Source of the DNA: Natronococcus sp. CG52
GTDB taxonomy: Archaea; Halobacteriota; Halobacteria; Halobacteriales; Natrialbaceae
Direction of reading: 5' to 3'
Assembly: GCF_023913515.1 (NCBI RefSeq)
Contig: NZ_CP099393.1
Location: forward strand, 186,001 to 250,000
DNA length: 64,000 nucleotides
In this document: piece after piece, positions 27,106 to 36,089 of the stretch
How the letters are laid out: every line of letters begins with the position of its first letter
Numbering within the stretch: position 1 is the first letter of the stretch
The notes under the pieces: generated by a model
Databases searched by the model: none
What the model saw: the letters and a program-made list of their open reading frames with translations, nothing else
What the model was told of the DNA's origin: nothing
Position numbers and translations under genes: made by a program

Positions 27106-28449
27106 CTACGGTTCCCCAACAACGAGAACGCGTAGATCATTCACGTTCGTTCCGGTCGGGCCGGTGTGAAGTATCGCACCGGCGTCCTCAAGCACGCTCC
27201 GTGCGTCGTTGCGCGCCAGGGCTGCCCGTCCAGTCGCGCCGTCGACCGTCGACGCCTCGACGATCGCACCGGCGGTGTCCGTCGCACCATCGATGCCGTC
27301 CGTATCCACGCTCGCGACGACGACGTCGTCGAGGTCTAACTCGAGCGCAGCGCTCAGCGCGAACTCCTGGTTCGGCCCCCCCTCGCCCGGATCGTCGACC
27401 AGCGTGACGGTCGTCTCCCCGCCGGAGAGAAACACGGCCGGCGGGGAGACGGGGTTTCCGGTTGCCCGGGACTCCTCACCGATCGCGATATGGGGCTTCG
27501 CCGCTTCCCGGGCTTCGCCGCGAACGTTCGCTGAGAGGACAACGGGCTCATATCCGCGTTCTAGCGCCGCAACACGTGCGGCCTCGAGGGCGGTCCGGTT
27601 GCTCGCCAGGACGTGCGTTGACGCGCGATCGATTTCCGCGGCCGTCGGCGTCTCCGGTCGCCGACCCTGCTGGCCCGCTTGGAGGTAGTCGATTACTGCG
27701 GTCGGGGGATTAATGGCGTAGCGCTCAAGGACGTCGAGCGCGTCGTCGAACGACGTCGGATCCGGCGTAAACGGTCCGCTGGCTATCACGCCGGGATCGT
27801 CGCCGACGACGTCGCTGAGAAGGATTCCGACGACGGGTGCGGGTGACGCAGTCTGTGCCAGTCGTCCGCCCTTGATCCGCGAGAGATGCTTGCGGACCGC
27901 GTTTATCTCCTCGATAGTCGCGCCGCTTTCCAGCAGCGCTTCGGTCGTCGCCTGCAGGTCGTGAAGCGAAATCTCGTCGATGGGAGCGGGAAGCAGCGCG
28001 CTTCCGCCGCCGGAGACACAGCCGACGACGAGATCGTCCGAGCCGGCAGCTTCGGCGGCCGCCAGAACGCGTTCGGCAGCCGCAACGCCCCGCTCGCTTG
28101 GAACCGGGTGGTCGCTTTCCAGGACCTCGATACGGTCCGTCGTCGCCGGCACGTCCGTGGCAACGACGCCGCCGGACAGGTGGTCCCCGAGCGCCGTCTC
28201 GAGTGCCTTCGCGAGGCGGCCTGCGGCGTTTCCCCCGCCGAGGACGACGACCCGATCGTACGCGTCGAGATTGTACGTGGGCGATCCCGCCGCGGGATGC
28301 GGGAGTGTGAGCGTCAGTCGGTTCTCGTCGACGTCGATCCCCGTTTCGATCACGGTTTCCGGACGAGCGGCTTCGATGCCCCGTTGGATGCAAGTCAGCG
28401 CCACCTCGTGTCCCCGCGTACGGGCAAGATTGGCACGGTTCTCGATCAT
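27106..28449 (-). CDS. Glycerate 2-kinase (MOFRL family), copy 2
   Basis: A 447-residue protein of the same length as copy 1 at 11634-12977 and very similar along its whole length: VVLGGGNAAGRLAKALETA, ESDHPVPSERGVAAAERVLA, GCVSGGGSALLPAPIDEIS, KHLSRIKGGRLAQTA, LSGGETTVTLVDDPGEGGPN and HTGPTGTNVNDLRVLVVGE. It should make 2-phosphoglycerate from glycerate. Codon use is markedly more GC-rich than in copy 1, and the gene sits in a patch of truncated genes (25740-27028), so it may have come from a different donor. No gene follows it closely on the same strand. Confidence 0.92.
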   Translation of the reverse strand: MIENRANLARTRGHEVALTCIQRGIEAARPETVIETGIDVDENRLTLTLPHPAAGSPTYNLDAYDRVVVLGGGNAAGRLAKALETALGDHLSGGVVATDVPATTDRIEVLESDHPVPSERGVAAAERVLAAAEAAGSDDLVVGCVSGGGSALLPAPIDEISLHDLQATTEALLESGATIEEINAVRKHLSRIKGGRLAQTASPAPVVGILLSDVVGDDPGVIASGPFTPDPTSFDDALDVLERYAINPPTAVIDYLQAGQQGRRPETPTAAEIDRASTHVLASNRTALEAARVAALERGYEPVVLSANVRGEAREAAKPHIAIGEESRATGNPVSPPAVFLSGGETTVTLVDDPGEGGPNQEFALSAALELDLDDVVVASVDTDGIDGATDTAGAIVEASTVDGATGRAALARNDARSVLEDAGAILHTGPTGTNVNDLRVLVVGEP

Positions 28450-29075
28450 CGGATAGATTGTTTCTTTCTGGTATCTTGTATGTATCGCCGACGTACGCGA
28501 CGGTTTCGATAGGCGGGTGGCGCCAGCGACGACGCTACAGAAGTCGGAAAGGTCGGCTGAAGACGCCGTTTCGACCGCGAAAAGGGCGCTTCGGTCGATT
28601 CTGATGTCGTCCCCGTGGCTTCTGCCCGGTCTTTCCGCGCCACTCGCTTCTCACTCACATTTGTTCCTTATTGAGGAACGAATGCTGCGATACGATCCGA
28701 GTGCGGCCGATCAGCCGACCTACGCTGGATCGACTTCACCAGGTTCTAGACCTCTCTGAACGGCATCCGTTCACGCGAAGAGGGACCAACTTCGTTTCAC
28801 AATGTGGAACGAAGTAGCGACAATCGAGCGTGCTCGAGAGCGTGGAGCCATATCGATAGCGATAATTCGACGTACGAGTTACGAACAATTCGCCCAATTC
28901 CGGAGGTAGAGAGACCGTTTCAGGTATTGTCGACTGTACGCTGTAGCGGATCCGACGCCACTTTGTCAGTGTCACCGTTCTTATGCCGTGAATGCCCGTA
29001 CGTTCGTGGATGTTCAAAACGGTCTGAAATTTGTTCGCCATGTGGAACGCAAATCAGGTGATAATCGCGTCCCTC
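28450..29075. other. Intergenic 0.6 kb, no supported gene
   Basis: Several small frames overlap on both strands without recognisable domains. A hairpin of 12 bp with one mismatch lies at 28789-28800/28804-28815, and a second short one (TGAACGG/CCGTTCA) just before it. In this window such hairpins accompany transposon remains, so a decayed IS is possible. Confidence 0.3.
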
Positions 29076-29077
29076 AT

Positions 29078-29444
29078 CAGTACCGGTTCTATGGGTGACG
29101 AGGCAATCAGGGTGTAGTCGTAGAGGCGAATAAGGCGGCGCATCCTTGCTCGATAATGATCGTATCCATCGTACAGGCTAGGAAGTGCGTTCCTCATCGT
29201 GGAACTCGAGTCGTCCGTTGCGGGAGGGTCTCGTGGTCGGTTGTAGGTACGCCGTCCCGGGCGTAACCGGTGAGATCGATGACGCCCACGCATGCTCAGT
29301 CGGATGGATACCTTGAACGGTCTTGTTGCTGGCTGCAGCGAGACCTGTGACGTACGTCTTGGCGTGATGCTTCTGCCTCGTCGAGAAATACTCTAACTGG
29401 TCTATTGGTTCAGTAAATGATAAGAATGATGTGATAGGGAGCAT
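29078..29444 (-). pseudogene. IS4-type transposase N-terminal remnant
   Basis: The minus strand begins MLPITSFLSFTEPIDQLEYF, then STRQKHHAKTYVTGLAAASN and KTVQGIHPTEHAW, which is the N-terminus of the haloarchaeal DDE transposase family whose C-terminal half is found at 21188-21800. Frame is lost after about 60 residues. The rest is deleted. Confidence 0.7.
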
Positions 29445-29733
29445 CAGCGGATCACGTTGACTCTACTCACTCCACCAGCATAACGTGCGAAGTCAAGTAA
29501 CTAAACACCGTCCTCTCTACACCCTTCCGCAAGTGGAGAAAGTGAGACCGGACGGCATCGAGCCCTATTGGAGAGGCTGATCCTCACGGACCAGTATTTG
29601 GTTTGGATGTTTACCGACACGGAACGTCGGTACAAGCTTCCAAAGTGGAGCAAGTGCGAGTGGAATTAAAGTCCGTTACGTCAGCAGTACAGGACTAAAC
29701 ACGGACGCAGCGGACCACCGCGCCCGCGGTACT

Positions 29734-30522
29734 TCACAAATTCGATGCCCCCGCGCCTCCGTCCAGCGTAATCGTTTCCCCATTTATGTAACTTGACTGG
29801 GGTGACGAGAGAAATGCGACGGTCCGTCCGAGGTCCATTGGGTCGCCGATACTCTCATTGGGAATACCGGAACTCCGATCGGCCAACCCCTCTTCGTAAG
29901 AGTCGTATTCTCCTCGGTCGATTTCCTGTTCGATGATTTCACGGATACGTGGCGTTTCGTGAATCCCAGGGAGGACGGCATTCGCACGAACTTCCGGGGC
30001 GAGTTCTTTTGAAAGCGTCTTTTCGAGTCCGATAACGCTCATCCGAACGGAATTCGAAAGAACAAGGCCGTCGATCGCCTCTTTGACGCTGCCCGAGGTG
30101 ATATTGACGACCGTTCCACCACCGTCCTCAAGGGGGCCGCTTGCTCCACGAACGAGTCGAACGACGCTCATCACCAGTAAATCGAACGCATCGTACCAGT
30201 CTTCGTCGCTCTTTTCGAGAAACGGTCCACTTGGCGGGCCACCTGCGCTCGTCACGAGATGGTCGAGTCCTTCGAACTCGTCGACGGTTCGATCTACTAA
30301 CGCCGTGATGTCATCGGGCTCGGTTAGATCACCGGAGTGGCCGATGACCTCGCCCGTGGCGTCTGCGCGAACGTCTTCGACCGCCTTTTGAAGTCGATCT
30401 TCGTCTCGACCGTTCATTACGACGTTCGCTCCTTCTTGTGCGAGTGCACGAGCAGATGCCTTGCCGAGACCACTGCTAGAAGCGGTTACGAGCGCTGAAT
30501 TCCCGTCCAGTTGTAAATCCAT
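29734..30522 (-). CDS. SDR-family oxidoreductase lacking the catalytic Tyr
   Basis: A 262-residue short-chain dehydrogenase fold. The cofactor motif VTASSSGLGKASARALAQEG is at residues 12-31, then VTSAGGPPSGPF in the NAG region and VVNITSGSVKEAI with the usual Ser. The YxxxK pair is absent: the site reads LVLSNSVRMSVIGLEKTL. This LSNxxR form recurs in one SDR branch often annotated as 3-oxoacyl reductase or YvaG-like; its reaction is not settled. The C-terminus SYINGETITLDGGAG is normal. A TATA-like element lies about 30 bases before the ATG. It stands alone on the minus strand, upstream of an IS1595 element. Confidence 0.88.
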   Translation of the reverse strand: MDLQLDGNSALVTASSSGLGKASARALAQEGANVVMNGRDEDRLQKAVEDVRADATGEVIGHSGDLTEPDDITALVDRTVDEFEGLDHLVTSAGGPPSGPFLEKSDEDWYDAFDLLVMSVVRLVRGASGPLEDGGGTVVNITSGSVKEAIDGLVLSNSVRMSVIGLEKTLSKELAPEVRANAVLPGIHETPRIREIIEQEIDRGEYDSYEEGLADRSSGIPNESIGDPMDLGRTVAFLSSPQSSYINGETITLDGGAGASNL

Positions 30523-30790
30523 GGTTCATTTTCTTTCGTATCGCCAGATAAAGATTGTGTTGAATACCCATCTGTCCCGCCGATTATGATGATTTCGTAG
30601 TGAGCGAGCTATCGGTAGCAACAGTCGCTATCACACGAGCACTGCTCTTCGAACGTCTCCGTACTCAGGTGCTCCGTAATGGTGGTATCCATGGAGAGAC
30701 GTCGTCTCGGCGTTCCGCCATCACCCCAGCTACGCAGTGGAAAGATAGAGACTCCTCACCATGGACCAGCGTCTTTTCTTTTCGCTCTTC

Positions 30791-31772
30791 CGTAGGAGAT
30801 TGTTGATACTGCTGAGCTGTCGCTGTAGAGTCGAAGAGGACAAGGGCACCGCGTTAGCGGTGCCCGACACGGATGATTCCGCTAGATGTATTTGGGTCGG
30901 AATCGGTCGCAGCGGACCTGCTCCAACAGGTTCGCTGGCGTGACGGTGTTACCTGTCCTCGCTGCCGTTCTGACCTCACGGTCAGAAACGGCAGCTATGG
31001 GCACTTTCAGCGGTATCTCTGTAAGGATTGCGACCGCACATTCAACGATAAGACGGGCACGATTTTTGCTCACTCGAAGATTGCGCTCCGCCGGTGGTTG
31101 TTCTCGATCTACGCGTTTCTCCGGTTTAACACGAGTCTCCGGCAGCTACAGTGCGAGATCGAGGTGACACACAAGACGATCCACCGGCGCATCGAGCGCT
31201 TCGCCAGAGCGCTCGATGCGCCTTCCCTCGATCTCGTCGGGCCGGTCGAAATTGACGAAGTGTACGTATCTGCTGGAAAGAAAGGCCGCGAGCGCGACCA
31301 AGAGTCGCGCTCGCGTGGTCTCTCCACGCGTGGGCGCGGAACGTATGATGGCGACAAGCCACCCGTGTTTATTCTCGCTGATCGCGGGACGGGACAGCGG
31401 TACGTGATCCCGGCGAAAGCCGCTGACGAATCGACGATTCGACTCCTCTTGGCGGTCCGCCAAGAGGAGTCGCTGACCGTCTATACTGACGGCTTTCGAG
31501 CGTACGAGCCACTTGAAGAGGACGACGCATTCACTCGTGAATACGTCGTCCACAGTGACAGTGAATACGCCGACGAAGAGGTCCACGTTAATACCTGTGA
31601 GAGCCACGCGTCGCTGACGCGACGGTGGCTCTCGCCACATCGAGGTATCTCGAAAAATAAGCTAACACAGTATCTCAGGGCATTCCAACTCCGCCAAGAA
31701 TTATATCGAAAGCCGGGAAGAGACGCACTCAAACACGCTATTCAAGCGACTCTCTGAAATCAACAAGTGCTA
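30791..31772 (+). mobile_element. IS1595-family insertion sequence
   Basis: The intact transposase at 30873-31757 is flanked by a short inverted pair: GTAGGAGATTGTTGAT at 30792-30807 and ATCAACAAGTGCTAC at 31759-31773 (reverse complement GTAGCACTTGTTGAT), sharing GTAG and TTGTTGAT. These are candidate ends; exact borders and a target duplication are not certain. The element contains at least seven strong hairpins (see findings). A decayed relative lies at 6590-7020. Confidence 0.7.
30873..31757 (+). CDS. IS1595-family transposase
   Basis: A complete 294-residue transposase. The N-terminal zinc ribbon has CPRCRSDL and CKDCDRTF pairs, followed by a helix-turn-helix-like region LRQLQCEIEVTHKTIHRRIE. 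The ISXO2-type catalytic domain shows the acidic triad: Asp in GPVEIDEVYVS, Asp in VYTDGFRAYE and the third acid in VHVNTCESH. The C-terminal RGISKNKLTQYLRAFQLRQE is typical of the family. No stop or frameshift is seen, so it may still be active. A perfect 9-bp hairpin (30844-30865) ends seven bases before the ATG and could affect translation. Confidence 0.92.
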   Translation: MIPLDVFGSESVAADLLQQVRWRDGVTCPRCRSDLTVRNGSYGHFQRYLCKDCDRTFNDKTGTIFAHSKIALRRWLFSIYAFLRFNTSLRQLQCEIEVTHKTIHRRIERFARALDAPSLDLVGPVEIDEVYVSAGKKGRERDQESRSRGLSTRGRGTYDGDKPPVFILADRGTGQRYVIPAKAADESTIRLLLAVRQEESLTVYTDGFRAYEPLEEDDAFTREYVVHSDSEYADEEVHVNTCESHASLTRRWLSPHRGISKNKLTQYLRAFQLRQELYRKPGRDALKHAIQATL

Positions 31773-31836
31773 CGCAAGAGCGTTTATTTTTGTATGCCCG
31801 CCGGCCCCGTTAGTGAGCTCGACATCGGACTCGAAT

Positions 31837-33018
31837 TCACCGTGCATTTTCGTAGATCTGGATAACGTCCGATCGGTCGAGATCTCGCGGATTGCGATCG
31901 ATATTGTGCTGCGAGTATTCGAAAGCGATGTCGGCAAACGACTCCAGTTCCTCGCGGTCGAGGTCACCGAGGTGTCCGATCGTCGTCGGAATGCCGACGT
32001 CTTCAGTTAGTGTGAACACTGCGTCGACGCTCGCGTACGCCCGCTCCAGCGTCGAGCCAGCAGCGGTAGCATCGAGGATCTCGGCGATTTCGGCGAACCG
32101 TTCGACTTCGGCCGGCACGTTATACTCCATTACGTGCGGAAGCAACATCGCGTTTGCCTTTCCGTGGCCCACCTTATATTCGACGCCGAGCGGGTATGTG
32201 AGCGCATGGACGGCACCGAGTCCGGAATTGACAAACGCCTGTCCAGCGATCGTCGCCGCCAGACTCATGTTGTATCGTGCTTCGTCGTTGTTCGCTCCTT
32301 GGTGCACTGCTTGTCTGAGATTCTGACCAACCAGCCTGATCGCTTCGCGTGCGAGCATATCGGAGTAGGGCGTTCTCGGCACCGTGGTGTAGCTTTCGAT
32401 TGCGTGGGTGAGCGCATCTAATCCGGTCGCCGCTGCGACTGGTTTCGGGAGCGAACGAGTTAACTCCGAATCTACGATAGCGAGATCGGCGAACAGGTGT
32501 TTATCGTAGACCACCTGTTTGATACCATCGTTATCGGAGAACACACCGATATGAGTTACCTCACTCCCGGTTCCCGCAGTCGTAGGGATAAGCGCAAGCG
32601 GTCGACCAGACCCTGGGACGTTTCCCATTCCGAGCGTATCTGTGATGTCGACGTCGTGATCGGCGAGCGCGGATGTGAGTTTTGCCGTATCGAGTGCGCT
32701 GCCACCACCGACACCGACCACCAGTTCGTGATTGCCGGCCTGAAGCGTTTCGACGGCGTCGTCAACCATCGACAGCTTTGGTTCTGGTTTCGCATCTGTG
32801 AATAGGTCAACATCGGTATTCACTTCCTCGAGAGTATCGACGACGGGGTCGGTCACGCCCGCGTTAACAATGTTCTCGTCGGTAACGATGAGGGCCGAGT
32901 CGACGCCATTGGCGGTGGCGTACTCCGATAGTTCGCTGACGGCACCGAGTCCGTACGTAATCTGATCGGGGCTCTGTACGGAGTACGGCCCGGTTAGTGA
33001 AACAAGACTGTCTGTCAT
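31837..33018 (-). CDS. Iron-containing alcohol dehydrogenase
   Basis: A 393-residue group III alcohol dehydrogenase. Start at 33018 (MTDSLVSLTGPYS); upstream extension to 33234 runs antisense through a pseudogene and is rejected. The NAD site is VVGVGGGSALDTAKLTSALA, with PTTAGTGSEVTH after it. Metal ligands fit Asp in ADLAIVDSEL, His in DALTHAIESY, His in GLGAVHALTYPLG and His in VGHGKANAMLLPH. These enzymes oxidise or reduce short diols, lactaldehyde or sugar-derived alcohols. No operon partner is adjacent; it might handle lactaldehyde or a hydroxyaldehyde released by aldolases in these pathways. Confidence 0.92.
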   Translation of the reverse strand: MTDSLVSLTGPYSVQSPDQITYGLGAVSELSEYATANGVDSALIVTDENIVNAGVTDPVVDTLEEVNTDVDLFTDAKPEPKLSMVDDAVETLQAGNHELVVGVGGGSALDTAKLTSALADHDVDITDTLGMGNVPGSGRPLALIPTTAGTGSEVTHIGVFSDNDGIKQVVYDKHLFADLAIVDSELTRSLPKPVAAATGLDALTHAIESYTTVPRTPYSDMLAREAIRLVGQNLRQAVHQGANNDEARYNMSLAATIAGQAFVNSGLGAVHALTYPLGVEYKVGHGKANAMLLPHVMEYNVPAEVERFAEIAEILDATAAGSTLERAYASVDAVFTLTEDVGIPTTIGHLGDLDREELESFADIAFEYSQHNIDRNPRDLDRSDVIQIYENAR

Positions 33019-33089
33019 AGCTGTACCATCTCCAGCACGCGAATTATAAGTTATGTCATTCACTAACTCCGTTCTATGTGACTTCCGAG

Positions 33090-33430
33090 GCGGGATCAAA
33101 TCGAGCGAGTACCACTCCGAGTCTACTGAAACCTTCTTTGTACACACTCCCGGAATCCGCGTCGTCTGTCCGAGCACGCCTGCCGAGACGAGAGGACTCC
33201 TCGAAGCGAGCATTCGGTCGGACGATCCGGTCATATCCCTTGAACAAAGAGCATCTATCGCGGGAAACCGAAGAAGTTCCCGAAACGGAACCTACGCTTT
33301 CGCTCGACGACGGACGAGTCGTCCGCGAGGGGTCGGACGTGACTGTCCTCACGTGGGGTGCGATGGTCCGCCACGCGGTGACAGCAGTCGATCAGGTCGA
33401 CGCCGATGTCGAAATCGTCAAGAGTGAATT
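33090..33430 (+). pseudogene. 2-oxoacid dehydrogenase E1-beta remnant
   Basis: Frames read VHTPGIRVVCPSTPAETRGL, LEASIRSDDPVI, then REKPEEVPETEPTLSLDDGR-like sequence and VVREGSDVTVLTWGAMVRHA. This is the middle of a pyruvate/branched-chain 2-oxoacid dehydrogenase or acetoin dehydrogenase E1 beta subunit. A frameshift lies near 3'-side of 33235 and both ends are missing. It is joined at about 33430 to a thioesterase piece. Confidence 0.7.
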
Positions 33431-33659
33431 CGAATATACAGCCGAACTCACGTTAGAAGAGACGGTAACCGTGTATCAGAGAATCGGAGGCCTCGGGGAA
33501 TCGAGCATCCCGTTCACGTACGAACTACGAACTGACGGAGAAACTGCCGCAACCGGTTGGTCGTACTGATCGCGTTCGACAGAGAAGAGCGGCAGTCGAT
33601 CAAAATTCCGGAGGAGTGGCGGACCGCAATAGTCGAATACGAAGGTCACGACGAATAGT
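33431..33659 (+). pseudogene. Hot-dog thioesterase C-terminal remnant
   Basis: The plus strand reads YTAELTLEETVTVYQRIGGL, GESSIPFTYELRTDGETAATG, then after a frameshift at about 33560 IAFDREERQSIKIPEEWRTA and a stop at 33659. This is the C-terminal half of a 4HBT (FadM/YbgC-like) acyl-CoA thioesterase. The catalytic N-terminal part is absent and the piece is fused to the E1-beta remnant, so two deletions have met here. Confidence 0.65.
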
Positions 33660-34244
33660 TCCTCTCGAGCGCGGAGTGCGCCAGATCTCTTGTTCATTTC
33701 GGCGAGTAGAATCTATCCGATGTCATATCCATAGTGAGAGGGCAGGGAAGAGTATACACCTCTCGTTACGACTAAATCGGTGATTCTCGTCCAGTTACAG
33801 TAGTCAGAAATCAGTCTTTCATATCGTTCCACATATCTAAACACCGCTACTTGATTTAACCAACTTAGTACGAATTTAGCGACTCTCATATCCAGCTACC
33901 AACGGCCTCAACTGGGTTCCGGCGAGGTTTCTTCTGTTTCGTCTATTTCGGCAGTCGGTACATCGATCCTGGCCCTTGTTCTAGATAACAGAACAGAGAC
34001 TATTACAGTAGTACGGACGTATAGATCGCAATAGAAGCAGATATGAGAGCGAAAACTCCAATTGCCACGGTACGTTATCCCATAATGCGTTCATCCATAT
34101 AGAACACCGTGCTACCAGTAACCGGTTAAAACCGAATGCGGTCCATCAATATCACCACCGAATTTCTCAGCAGTTCAGACGCAGGACATGCCGCTAGTTC
34201 GAGTATGCCCAACACATTGCCTAGGGTGAAGACCGAGAGGAGCT
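33660..34244. other. Intergenic 0.6 kb, no supported gene
   Basis: AT-richer than the genes around it. One minus-strand stretch near 34000 could encode a membrane helix followed by a charged tail (AIGVFALISASIAIYTSVLL), possibly the end of a decayed carrier, but it is too short to assign. Confidence 0.3.
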
Positions 34245-34691
34245 TCACTCCTCGTCAATGAGAACGGTTACCGGTCCCTCGAAGTTCAGGATCACCGACT
34301 GTGCGACATCACCGAAAATCACCTTGCCGGTCGGCGATCGACGCCGGCCAACGATGAATATATGATCGCAATCATGATCTTCCGCTTCCGTGAGGATATC
34401 TTCCGGAAGGTCACCAACGAGTCCGACGGCCTCATAATCAACGTCAATGTCTGCCAGCGCCGACGATGCAACATTTTCTGCAGTACGTTTCGCTGCATCG
34501 GTTACATCGTCGAAATCTTCCGCCTTCACGCCCTGGTTTGCTTTTCGCTGTACTTCGCCTTCATACTCATCAGCGTCAACGACGTTGAGGACAACCAGTT
34601 TCGCTGCAACTCCGTTCGCTAATAAACCGGCCCTCAAGAGCAGACGACGGCTTGCTTCTGTATCATCCACGACTGTCAATGCACAGTCCAT
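34245..34691 (-). CDS. Universal stress protein (UspA), TRAP-associated
   Basis: A 148-residue Usp-fold protein. It starts with MDCALTVVDDTEASRRLL (first beta strand with the nucleotide-contacting Asp) and ends with FIVGRRRSPTGKVIFGDVAQ and SVILNFEGPVTVLIDE, the ATP-binding G-x2-G-x9-G-S/T loop in relaxed form. It lies about 100 bases after dctM on the same strand. A similar protein (63741) sits at the matching place after the third TRAP system. In Halomonas TeaD is a Usp protein that regulates the TeaABC TRAP importer; an equivalent role here is inference. Confidence 0.88.
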   Translation of the reverse strand: MDCALTVVDDTEASRRLLLRAGLLANGVAAKLVVLNVVDADEYEGEVQRKANQGVKAEDFDDVTDAAKRTAENVASSALADIDVDYEAVGLVGDLPEDILTEAEDHDCDHIFIVGRRRSPTGKVIFGDVAQSVILNFEGPVTVLIDEE

Positions 34692-34796
34692 ACAGACTAC
34701 ACTCTTCGAATCTATTTAATTACTGGGCAAACTGTACGAGAAGGGACAATTCTACGAAAGGTCCTCGAGTGATTGGATTAGAGAACGAAAGAGAGT

Positions 34797-36089
34797 TCAG
34801 ATGAACCCAAACTGTCGCGGCAACCAAAGGGTGAGTTCCGGGAAGTAGATGACAAACATGATAACGATTAGATCGACGACGAAGAACGGAACAATCCGCT
34901 TTGCGATCGGCCAGACTGGCGTGCTTGACACACTCGAGGCCGCGAAGAGGCAGATACCGACAGGAGGTGTGATGAGCCCGAAACACAGCGCAACGATAAA
35001 CATGATTCCGAACTGGAACTCGTGAATTCCAATCTGGGTCGCCATATCGTGAAGCGTCGGTGCAAGGATGATAGTAGCCGCGCCGATCTCGAGCCAGGTC
35101 CCGATGAACAATAGTACGAGGAGGACGATTACCATGAATCCAATGATACCGACGCCGCTTCCGGCGATTGTATCAGCAAGCATTCGTGGGACGCCCTCCC
35201 GAGCGAGTAACCATGACAAAATCATCGCGAACCCGATGATAAGATACAGTTGAGCAGCACGCAGCAGCGAATCGTGGAGCGCGCGGTAGATTCCATGAGC
35301 GTCGAGAGTCCGGAAGATGAGCAGTCCAAGGAGGATTCCGTACGCGCACGCGACCGCGGCCGCTTCGGTAGGCGTCATGATCCCTGCCATGATTCCACCC
35401 AGGATGATTATCGGCATAGTCAGCGCGAGCACCGAGTCGAGTACGAGTCGTGGATACTCACTCGTATCGATGTCTTCCTCGTATTTTGGATAATCGTTCT
35501 TCCAAGATAGGATACCAACCAGTATCATCAGTGCAAGACCGAGTAGAACACCGGGAATAATGGCCGCGGCGAACAATCCTCCGACGGATGTCTGAGTGAC
35601 GCCTCCGTAAATAACGATAATAATGCTCGGCGGGATGATCGGTCCAACGAGCGACGAGGAAGCGGTTACTGCAGCGCTGAAATCACGATCATACCCTTCT
35701 TCGGCCATCGCGGGCACAAAGATTCGGCCGAGTGCCGCTACGTCGGCGACTGCTGCACCCGTAATCCCGGCGAAGAACAGACTCGCGAAGACGTTCGCCT
35801 GAGCAAGTCCGCCGCGAACCCGTCCGATCGTAACGTTAGCAAACTTGACAAGCCGCGGTGTGATCTTTGCCTCGTTCATCAACTCCCCGGCGAACAGGAA
35901 AAACGGAATTGCCAGCAGGACGAACGAATCCATACCATTGTAGACGCGTGAGACGCCGATCGTCATCGACTGATCAGCGAACGACAGCCACAATAAGCCG
36001 ATGATTCCGATCCCGAACGCGATCTCCATTCGGGCGAAGATAAGAATTATCAGAAGGACAGCGAGTGCGAGGATCAGCATCGTATTCAT
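34797..36089 (-). CDS. dctM: TRAP transporter large permease (DctM)
   Basis: A 430-residue membrane protein with about 12 helices. DctM signatures: LAIPFFLFAGELMNEAKI, GRVRGGLAQANVFASLFFAG, VGPIIPPSIIIVIYGGV, GGIMAGIMTPTEAAAVACAY and GLITPPVGICLFAASSV. It forms the ion-coupled translocation channel of a TRAP importer. Its ATG meets the stop of dctQ at 36089 (one-base overlap), so Q and M are translationally coupled. The order on the minus strand is dctP, dctQ, dctM, usp. Substrate not determinable; the neighbourhood suggests a sugar acid or uronate. Confidence 0.95.
   Translation of the reverse strand: MNTMLILALAVLLIILIFARMEIAFGIGIIGLLWLSFADQSMTIGVSRVYNGMDSFVLLAIPFFLFAGELMNEAKITPRLVKFANVTIGRVRGGLAQANVFASLFFAGITGAAVADVAALGRIFVPAMAEEGYDRDFSAAVTASSSLVGPIIPPSIIIVIYGGVTQTSVGGLFAAAIIPGVLLGLALMILVGILSWKNDYPKYEEDIDTSEYPRLVLDSVLALTMPIIILGGIMAGIMTPTEAAAVACAYGILLGLLIFRTLDAHGIYRALHDSLLRAAQLYLIIGFAMILSWLLAREGVPRMLADTIAGSGVGIIGFMVIVLLVLLFIGTWLEIGAATIILAPTLHDMATQIGIHEFQFGIMFIVALCFGLITPPVGICLFAASSVSSTPVWPIAKRIVPFFVVDLIVIMFVIYFPELTLWLPRQFGFI

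Noticed and set aside
27886-28512. 208-residue ORF antisense to glycerate kinase copy 2
   Set aside because: Composition artefact of the GC-rich gene on the other strand.
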